Part shown: piece by piece, positions 56,718-64,000 of the stretch | How positions within the stretch are numbered: the stretch's first letter is position 1 | Layout: each line of letters opens with the position of its first letter | Assembly: GCA_003255065.1 (NCBI GenBank) | Contig: QAOA01006255.1 | Location: 56,730-120,729, forward strand | Length of the DNA stretch: 64,000 nucleotides | Reading direction: 5' to 3' | Origin: Cercis canadensis | Lineage: Eukaryota > Streptophyta > Magnoliopsida > Fabales > Fabaceae | Program-made: the position numbers and the translations under genes | Notes under the pieces: generated by a model | Told to the model about the DNA's origin: nothing | The model's input: only the letters and a program-made list of their open reading frames with translations | Database searches by the model: none

Positions 56718-57440
56718 TCAATGCTTGTCATGACGTTGTTTGTACTTCTGTTGGGCCTGGATAAGTTGTTGTTCTACTTCCTGACGGATCTTCCAAATGT
56801 GATCTACGAACTTTTGAGCCCGCAGCTTGTCAACCTCTCCTTTCTTCATGGATTCTGTAGGCTCTATTGTAAATTCCATATCAAACGGACTCTGTGGCAA
56901 GAAACCCAAGCAAACCTCTGAGGGGGATTTGCTTGTAGAACTATGTACAATGTGGTTAATGGCGAATTGCAAAAATGGAATTCTTTCATTCCATCTTTTA
57001 GGATGCTTAGCATTGTAACCCCGTAGCATATGAACTACCGTCCAATTAACCACTTCAGTTTGCCCGTCGGTTTGAGGGTGAAAGGTTGTGCTCCACTTTA
57101 GTTTCGTATCCATCTTCTCCCACAATGTACACCAGAATTTGCTTAAGAACCGACTATCTCGATCAGATATGATTGAGTTTGGAAGCCCAAATATCTTCCA
57201 CACATTCTCAAAGAAAAGATGTGCTGCTTCTTCTCCCGTGATGGTTTTCCGATATGGTATAAGAACCACCATTTTAGAGAACTTGTCAACAATAACAAAT
57301 AAATAATCATATCCTTTCCGAGTTGTTGGCAAACCTCTCAAGAAGTCCATGGATATGCTTTTCCATGGTCTACTTGGCACTGGGAGTGGTGTGTAGAGCC
57401 TAAGCTTCCTATTTGCTGGTTTTGACGTGCTACACAACAC
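56718..57440 (-). pseudogene. Integrase core of the chromovirus
   Basis: 240-residue frame with the catalytic triad intact: Asp in SISMDFLRGLP, Asp in IISDRDSRFLS, and Glu in QTDGQTEVVN. The finger cysteines CVLC lie just upstream. The core ends at a stop after KQRHDKH, splitting it from the C-terminal part. The domain itself looks intact but is not in one open polyprotein. Confidence 0.85.
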
Positions 57441-57470
57441 ACAACCCCTTACAAACCGGGCTACATCTTG

Positions 57471-58301
57471 CTACATTTTTGGCCAAAATACATGGCGTGA
57501 TAGATTCTGTAAGGTCTTCGTTACCCCGAAATGACCTGCAACCTTAGAGGTGTGTGCTTCACGCATGTGCCTCAGTCTCTCAGCTTCTTGAGGAATACAC
57601 ATGAGTGTTCCCTTATACAGCAACCCGTTGCGTAGGACAAAGTCTATGGGCCTGCCACTTTGTATGTCTGCTAAATGAGGTTGAAATTCGAGATCCTTCT
57701 CATACCATCCACCATATTCTTCATGAAGAATAGGTTGCACTTGCATAAGCACAAATAAACATAATGCAGCTACTGGTGGTCGTGACAACATATCAGCTAA
57801 TTTATTTTGGCTTCCCTGCTTGTATTTAATCACCAAATCAAATTGTTGTAAGTAGGTCATCCACTTCATATGTCTGGCTTGCTGTAGGCGCGATTGGGTT
57901 TGGAGATACTGTAAGGGGCGATGATCCGTATGTACTATGGTCTCCTTGCCTAAAAGATAGGCCCTCCAATGTTTTACTGCTTGATGAAGTGCAAACATCT
58001 CCTTGTCATAAGTGGAATAACTTTTGGCCGCTCCTTGGAACAACTTTGAATGGTAGGCAACTGGCCTTCCTTCTTGCATCAAAACAGCTCCCATTGCATA
58101 CCCCAATGCATCGGCCTCTAGCTCAAAAGGTTTCTGTAGATTGGGTAGTGTGAGTATAGGTGCCTCGCTTATTTTCCTCTTCAAAAGTTGGAATGCATCC
58201 TCGTCTGCTGACATTACTGTTTTTTCTAGTTGTTTTTTGAGAACCTTCAAAACAGATAAAGGCTCTCCTGTTGTTTGGTACGCAGACCTAGTCAGTACCA
58301 T
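57471..58301 (-). pseudogene. RNase H and integrase N-terminal region of the chromovirus
   Basis: 276-residue frame beginning just past the RT domain (the end of the RT/connection region, APILTLPNLQKPFELEADA). RNase H acidic residues are present: the Asp in ELEADALGYAMGAVL, the Glu in YDKEMFAL, the Asp in VHTDHRPL and the Asp in KLADMLSR. The integrase zinc-finger histidines lie in HTSKVAGHFG. A stop (TAG, plus 57471-57473) after VFWPKM separates this from the integrase core to the left. ATG 58301 is chance rather than a native start. Confidence 0.85.
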
Positions 58302-59206
58302 GCATACCAGTTCAGCGTAGCGTTAAGAACGAAGCTCTGATACCAAACTTGATTCAATAAAACTCAATTTAATAAGTGTTTGAATTTTGAAAGACCAATA
58401 AAAAAATAAAGACTAGAATAGGCTCGTAGGAAGTGAGAAAAGCAACTCATCTACTTCTTCTCATTAGTAATATAATACTAACAAAAGTGTTACAATCACT
58501 CTTTCCATCTCTCTCTTTCTGTTTGTGCTTCTCTTTTGATTCTGTGCCTATATATAGAGGCCTCCTGACGTGGGTCTATGCCAAGTAGCTCCTTATTCCA
58601 AAGAGTTAAATAACTTCTCCACCATTTCTCTACATGGGCATCTTTCCTTATAACAAGGATTTGTTTGCTGTGCTCTCCACTATCACCTTATGAAGTGGGC
58701 TTCTTTTTCTCCGGCATAAATTAGCAACGTGTAGGAGATCGTCCCGGATCAGCAAGAAATTAATGAGGAAACTTGTTCAAACGGATGAAGAGAAAATTTT
58801 CAATAATTGTTCTTTTTTTTTAAATAACTTATTTAAACAGAAATTTTCCTGAAAATATTGTTTTAATAATTAACCTATAATTTTTTTGAATGATCTTTGT
58901 TTTTTTTTTTAAAAAAAAAAAAAATTCCGTCTATCCATGCCTCTTATATACTGCAAATGACCACATATATGTGAAGCATTTGTAATTCATAATAATAATA
59001 ATAATTTCCTTTTGGGTGTAGTGATTATATTTTGCACAATCTCCAAATTCCTTAATCCGGGTTTGGGCAAATAGAAATGTAAACATCCCAAATAATTATT
59101 TTGTGACGAACTGTTAATATAGAATTAAAAAATATGACATCAACAATTCACCACGGAGCCTCATGTTGTATACCCAGGTCCAATAATTTTTTTTTTTTTT
59201 TTTTTN

Positions 59207-60205
59207 GTTTTGCTACAAAAAGAATTGAAGAAATACAAAATTTAGAGACAAAAGAACATATTGTCAATATATCGGATAGGTATATCGCATATGCTACATA
59301 GATTCACAGCAATTGGTACCAAGTTACGACTTGTTAAGTAAATTGGTTGAAGAGATGATGATGATGATGATATTGAGATACAGAGAAGAAAGATCTAACT
59401 ATTCACCAACTCAAGCTCTGTGATCTTCCTTTGGAATGGTGCATTCATCTACCCCTTGAGATAGCTACATAAAATTTCAAACAAAAGTAGAGAGAATGCA
59501 TGATAGACAACGTTTTACTAGGGGTGAAACCTTTCTTCATTGGCAGAAAGTGATAAAGTGAGAGATAAAAGCTAAAATGATGTAAAGGTTTAAAATCTTA
59601 GCTTGACTTTTTTTTCTTATTATGGAAAAGTTAGAGATGCAAAAAGCGGAAAAAAAATCTTGTTTTTTGGGATGCTAAAAGTCTTAATATTGATTTCCTC
59701 TTTCTATTGGATGTGGAATAAATATTTGGGATGCTAAAAGTCCTAATATTAATTGAAAGAATCAGAATGCTAAAGCTAATATTGATTTCATCTTTTTATT
59801 GGATCCGGAATAAATATTTTGATATAATCATACTTAAAACACAATCGAACATGTAAATTTTCAATGACTTTTGTGTGTCTTTTAAATTAGCCCCTTGTTT
59901 TAGAGAATAACATTGATTTTATATTTTTCTGACTACATATTAGATTCCATATACAAATTTAATATTTTTTAAATACTACAATTAAACATTATGATAATAA
60001 ATATATAACCCAGTAACTTTGAAGGCTTATACAGTGTATAAGAATCATTTCTCTATAATAATTAAGGGTCAGCTACCTTTACATATAATAGGTTGAATTT
60101 GGACCATTTGAAAAAAAAAAAGTGTAATGGATCCAATTAAAATTATAAGAATAGATTAAACTAAGACCTGCCATCATAAAATAAAGGTGAGAAAAGTAAT
60201 AGTGG
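59207..60205. other. Intergenic, AT-rich
   Basis: Follows a T-run with an N (59206). It contains a (GAT)n-like tract at about 59355-59370. No gene was seen. Confidence 0.5.
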
Positions 60206-60209
60206 TTAT

Positions 60210-61102
60210 TTTTTTTTCATCACCATCGGGTCAAAACGCCCAAACAGAAAAGACAACAACCACACAGTCAAACCTCTAGGGATAGCAACACCTGCCATAT
60301 CATCCCTCAAACTACCAGAAATAAACACTGGAGCTAGGTTTGTAGAACTCACCAACCTCAAAACCATAGTAATGCCATGCCTTAGCTAACTCATCCCCGC
60401 GTCTGTTGCCTTATCTGCAGCAAGACGCACTATTTGTGGTACTAAGGAAGGACTCATATAGATTCACCTTACACCAACAGGGTGTTAAAAATAAATGTAA
60501 TTTGAATTTTCTAGATGTCTTATAGAATTTGAGTTGTCGCTTACTAGAAGTTATAAAATGTCAATCTTTAGGTGTTTATATTAGTGTTTCATGTTTTAAG
60601 GATTTATAATAGTATAAATAAGAGTGTCAAAAAATGTATTAATTGAGATTGAGATTGAGAGTTCTTCTTCAAAATATAGAAAACACTTGTAAATTGAGGG
60701 GTTGAGTGCATGCAAATGAATGCCTCCCCCACAATAGAGGGCTCGGGAAACCTCCAACACACCAGCTCAAGCGCGCTAGTCGATTTGGAAATTCTCTTCT
60801 CCATTTCCAACCAGTTATGAAGAGCCCTGGCACGATCCCATATCCTATACACCGTATCCACATTATCTGAGACCTCCTCTTCAAACACAAATGCATTCCT
60901 GTCCATTCAGAGAGTGTGGATAGAAGATGGCCACCCGAAATACAAACGCCCAGTCCTCACAGTCCTTTCCATTCTTACCGCGAAGGTTTCCTAGCACCCA
61001 ACTCTCTAAGTCTTGTCCAAATAAAAGAGCCCAGGACCTTGGTTGCACCAGATCCAGACACAACCACACATGATTTGTTAATTCCACAATTCTCTTAGCC
61101 AA
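60210..61102 (-). pseudogene. RNase H-like / LINE relic
   Basis: On the minus strand, 61102-60900 reads WALLFGQDLESWVLGNL and GKDCEDWAFVF, the linker-RNase H leader of plant LINE-type ORFs. After a frame change, 60906-60680 continues MDRNAFVFEEE, ALHNWLEMEKR. At about 60420-60330, GDELAKAWHYYGFEVGEF matches the RNase H tail (usually ..ADALAK.GH). The frame breaks, and a stretch between the pieces is lost. It has the same general origin as the fragment at 50506-50963 but opposite orientation. Confidence 0.6.
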
Positions 61103-61560
61103 TTTTTAATGATAACAAATTATGATGTTTTTGACTAATCCTGTGTTTTGTCTCTTATTGTTTATTTCAAGACAACTTAGTATAAAGTTTTAAGAACTAG
61201 TTTTGCTTTCAAGAACTGGTTATAGCTAAGGAAGATCTATTCCACTTGACTTTATCTATCAACATTCTGTTGATGTGGAAAATGACTCCTATTGAACTAA
61301 GAAGACTTGAGAGGACTTTATTTATGTCAAGAAATTTCCTGTGCATCATAAAAAAAATTTCTCTTTGAGGAGCTGTTGAGGAGATCCACAAATTAAAGAA
61401 AAAAAAAACAAATATTGTTTATTACTAAAATTAAAAAGATAAAGCAAGTGGATTTTCTTGTGCTGGTGGACAACTGTCCTAGAGGAGCGCTTATCCAAGT
61501 CTCTTCACGTGGGCTCATCTTCCTTCAAGCAGAGCAATTCTGACTTCAGTGAGGTAATGA
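61103..61560 (+). repeat. Copia-type LTR fragment upstream of the OMT gene
   Basis: TTTTTAATGATAACAAATTATGATG at 61104 and AGTTTTAAGAACTAG..TTCAAGAACTGGTTAT at 61180-61215 match the start and the AAGAACCAGTTCTTG phrase of the copia LTRs at 45690-47960. The tail is missing. It ends some 370 bases before the OMT start codon. Confidence 0.5.
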
Positions 61561-61735
61561 AGTTGGCCTACCACTTGATACCACCTCAAGTGGTGTGGAT
61601 AACTTACCCATTGACGTCTTTTAGCTAGTCCAATAGTCCATTTTAACGGAAGTGGATCCAGTCAAAAGACACGGCTTTGACGATGAGTTTCTTCCACAAT
61701 ACTCTTTTACCACATTACCCGCAGTAGTACATGGA

Positions 61736-61746
61736 CTATAAATGCA
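61736..61746 (+). promoter_or_regulatory. Possible TATA box of the OMT gene
   Basis: ACTATAAATGC about 195 bases upstream of the ATG. A second candidate, GTATAAACT, lies at about 61826. Neither is confirmed. Confidence 0.35.
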
Positions 61747-61935
61747 AAGTATAGAGCACATGGTATGAGACTCTATCTTCTGACATATTCAATTAACTAA
61801 AGGGAGGTGGCATTTAAGTTCAGTGTATAAACTAGAGTTAGTTCTGGCATTGCAGCACAGCTAGTGATCAAGTTCTTTCAAGCTCAAACTAGCTAATTAG
61901 AACTCCCAAAAAGAGCTCAACTAAGAACACAAGTG

Positions 61936-63279
61936 ATGAATTCTCTTGAAATCAACCCAGCAAGTGAGTTCTTTGAAGCTCAAGCTTGCTTGTACAAACA
62001 TATCTTCAGCTTCATCAGCTCCATGGCTCTCAAATGTGCTGTTGAACTCAACATACCAGAAATAATCCACAACCATGGCAAACCCATCACTCTTCCAGAG
62101 TTGATTTCGAATCTTGAAGTTCATCCAACCAAGACTTGTCAAGTGGATCGCCTTGTGCGGTTGCTAGTGCATAATGGGATCTTGGCTGAAACTAAAATCT
62201 ATGAGGAGAAAGAGGAAAAGGAGGCATATACTCTGACTCCTCCTTCTAAGTTCCTTGTAAAAGGCAAGGAGCCTTGTTTAACCTCAGTGCTTATGGCGTT
62301 TGTTGACCCTGGTATAATGAAAACTTGGAATTTCTTCGGTTCCTGGTTTCGTGGGGAGGAGAAGACAGTAGTTGACAGTGCCTATGGCGTCAGCTTCTGG
62401 GATATACTTCAAAAGGATCCTGAGTTTATGAAGTCTTTTAATGAAGGCATGGCTAGTGATTCTCAAATGATCAACATGGCTCTTAAAGACTGCAAGGCAG
62501 TGTTTGAGGGTCTTGAGTCCATTGTTGATGTTGGTGGTGGCACTGGCAACACAGCCAGGATCATCTCTGAGGCATTTCCTAGTCTGAAATGCATAGTGTT
62601 TGATCTTCCACAAGTTGTGGGAAACTTGTCAGGAAGCAATAATTTGAGTTTTGTTGGTGGCAGCATGTTTGAATCAATCCCTTCTGCTGATGCAGTTCTA
62701 TTGAAGGTATGCTATTGAAATGGAATTAGAATAACCATGTTCTCACAAAAATTTGTCTCATATAAATGGACAATTACAGTAACTAGAGTCAAATACATGA
62801 AAAAATTTAAATGTATTTAGTTAAATTTATATTTTATTACATGATATATATGTTCAAAGTTTATTTATTGATCATTATTCCATTAAACCGCTAATGAAAA
62901 TCAAATTCTGTTGTTTAATAATTAAAGGTATTTTCTATTTTTTTTATTGTTTTTATTTTTTTTAATTTTTTTGTAGTGGGTTCTACATAATTGGAACGAT
63001 GAAGATTGCATAAAGATTCTAAAAGAATGTAAGCAAGCTATATCAAGCAAAAGCAAAAGAGGGAAGTTGATTGTTATTGATGTGGTGATATATAGAAAGG
63101 AAGACAAACGTGACATGACTGAAGTAAAGCTTCTTTTTGATATAGCTATGATGGCTACTCTCAATGGAAAAGAGAGGAATGAAAAAGAATGGGACAAGCT
63201 TTTTTTTGAGGCTGGATTCAAGAGTTATAAAATAACCCCAATTTTTGGTTTTAGATCTCTCATTGAGGCATATCCTTAG
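61936..63279 (+). CDS. Class II plant O-methyltransferase (isoflavone/resveratrol OMT-like)
   Basis: Two exons, 61936-62706 and 62977-63279, with a GT-AG intron between codons (AAG|GT, TTGTAG|TGG), give 357 residues, the normal family length. The start is ATG 61936 (MNSLEINPA). The enzyme transfers methyl from S-adenosylmethionine to hydroxyls of phenolics in the cytosol. The N-terminal dimerisation domain covers about residues 1-110. The SAM site is VDVGGGTG at 197-204, followed by FDLPQVV at 222-228. The catalytic base is His261 in WVLHNWNDEDC (258-268), with the acidic partner region near GKERNEKEW (about 325-333). The intron position is the conserved one after DAVLLK. Closest by eye to isoflavone 7-O- or trans-resveratrol di-O-methyltransferase-like proteins; the substrate cannot be assigned. 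No defects seen. Confidence 0.93.
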
Positions 63280-63550
63280 CTTTTGTACTTTACTATTATA
63301 AAGTGTTTAATTTTATGTGTTAAGTTGCTTCATGTTGCACCCATGTTCTTATTTATTGAGAACTTTTACAGCTAATTGTTGATGATTTGAAATTTTTTCA
63401 TGATGTAAAATCACTTGTAGCTTGGCTGCTATAATAATAGTTGTCTTTCCCTTTTTTATTGTTATTTTTTCTTTTTTCAAAAAAAGGGCGTGTTGGACTT
63501 GTACTTGAAGTTAAATAAGTCAAAATCATTTTATATTTTTATAATACTAC

Positions 63551-64000
63551 CACTACAAGAAAACAACCATTTTTTCACGAACAAAATCCATGAGAAATGA
63601 ACCAAAAGTCCGTGAAAAATTATGTAGTCATGGAATTTTTCACATATTCTGTGGCGAGAAAAAAACCCTCATGACAAAATGATGTTCTCATGAAAAAAAT
63701 TAGTCTGCAAGAAAGTTCTCATGAATTTTCTCATGTCTACAGACATTGACCGTGTAAGACTTTCGCACGCAAAAGTTGTAGAATTTCTCACGGCCTCATG
63801 TTCGTAAAAAATTTCTCTCGAACATCCATCCGAGAGAAATTCCATGAGAAACTTATTTTTTATTCTTTTGCCAAAAATTAGTTATTAATTTTAATTAAAT
63901 TGATAATAAAAATGAGATAAACGGAGAGAAATATAATAAAAGATATTTTATTAAAAGGGAATTAAAAATCGATATACAAAATTTTATACAATGAAAAATA
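63551..64000 (+). mobile_element. CACTA (En/Spm) transposon terminus
   Basis: Starts with CACTACAAGAAAAC, the conserved CACTA terminal inverted repeat, preceded by the trinucleotide TAC (63548-63550), a possible 3-bp target duplication. The next 300 bases hold many short direct and inverted repeats (CATGAGAAA, TCATGAAAA, CGTGAAAAA), as in CACTA subterminal regions. The element runs off the window, so its other end and any transposase are not visible. Confidence 0.75.

Larger units (their letters stand above)
55837..58751 (-). mobile_element. Chromovirus-type Ty3/gypsy element with gag-PR-RT deleted, intact LTRs and TSD
   Basis: Minus-strand element with near-identical LTRs at 55837-56237 (401 bp) and 58350-58751 (402 bp), each TGAT...GGATCA. 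It is bounded by the perfect 5-bp target duplication GCAAG (55832-55836 and 58752-58756). The tRNA-Met primer site TGGTATCAGAGC lies at plus 58334-58345, and the purine tract ACAAGGGGAGCCA precedes the 3' LTR at 56238-56250. The 2.1-kb interior holds only RNase H and integrase; coding for them starts about 35 bases after the primer site, so gag, protease and RT are missing. Similar LTRs and a clean TSD point to a fairly recent insertion. Confidence 0.92.
54592..59188. repeat. Duplicated block, copy B (split by a retroelement)
   Basis: Second copy of 51437-53117, interrupted at 55837-58751 by the chromovirus described below. Outside the insertion the two copies differ by scattered substitutions and small indels. 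Confidence 0.85.

Noticed and set aside
61933..61935. GTG start for the O-methyltransferase
   Set aside because: Plant genes start at ATG; ATG 61936 immediately follows and gives the normal family N-terminus.

Overview
This is nuclear DNA of a flowering plant, almost certainly a eudicot. The evidence is GT-AG introns, plant-only gene families (molybdate transporter MOT1, ZIFL transporter, an FT florigen gene, a class II plant O-methyltransferase), plant LTR retrotransposons primed by tRNA-Met and tRNA-Asp, Mutator-like elements, MITEs and a CACTA end. Composition is AT-rich and gene-poor, and transposons fill much of the space. The species cannot be fixed from the window. There are two sized gaps (27249-27629 and 46049-46166) and seven single Ns. 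Four of the single Ns sit at junctions of near-identical repeated sequence, which looks like unmerged contigs or haplotypes.

Layout. 116-1632: last four exons of a ZIFL-type transporter (+). 2007-3696: tandem LTR-internal-LTR-internal-LTR array of a small non-autonomous retroelement (-). 6945-9361: a MITE and a Mutator-like element carrying a captured antisense piece of an NFRKB-like (INO80-associated) gene. 9374-12892: two-exon gene for an unrecognised coiled-coil protein (-). 16532-17700: TIC32-like dehydrogenase pseudogene (+). 19366-20808: intact intronless MOT1-type molybdate transporter (+). 21511-25028: truncated non-autonomous element with tRNA-Asp primer site (-), followed by a second copy of the MOT1 3' flank. 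26146-33141: LTR-like sequence, gap, and a decayed Ty3/gypsy element whose gag is split by a nested LTR. 34570-35301: gypsy-type 3' LTR. 35792-37425: complete four-exon FT gene (-). 39-50 kb: copia-type LTR relics, an old segmental duplication, a second Mutator-like element and several MITEs. 50506-50963: broken RNase H ORF. 51437-59188: a duplicated block, one copy of which was later hit by a gag/RT-deleted chromovirus with a perfect 5-bp target duplication. 60210-61102: RNase H/LINE relic. 61936-63279: complete two-exon O-methyltransferase gene (+). 63551-end: terminus of a CACTA transposon.

The host genes (ZIFL, coiled-coil protein, MOT1, FT, OMT) have unrelated functions and form no visible pathway or cluster. 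The most notable points are the FT gene, which only appears once its short exons are assembled; the gene-capturing Mutator-like element; the retroelement with a duplicated, unoccupied copy of its target site nearby; and the repeated false-duplication signature at the N junctions. I did not find a convincing new molecular system.
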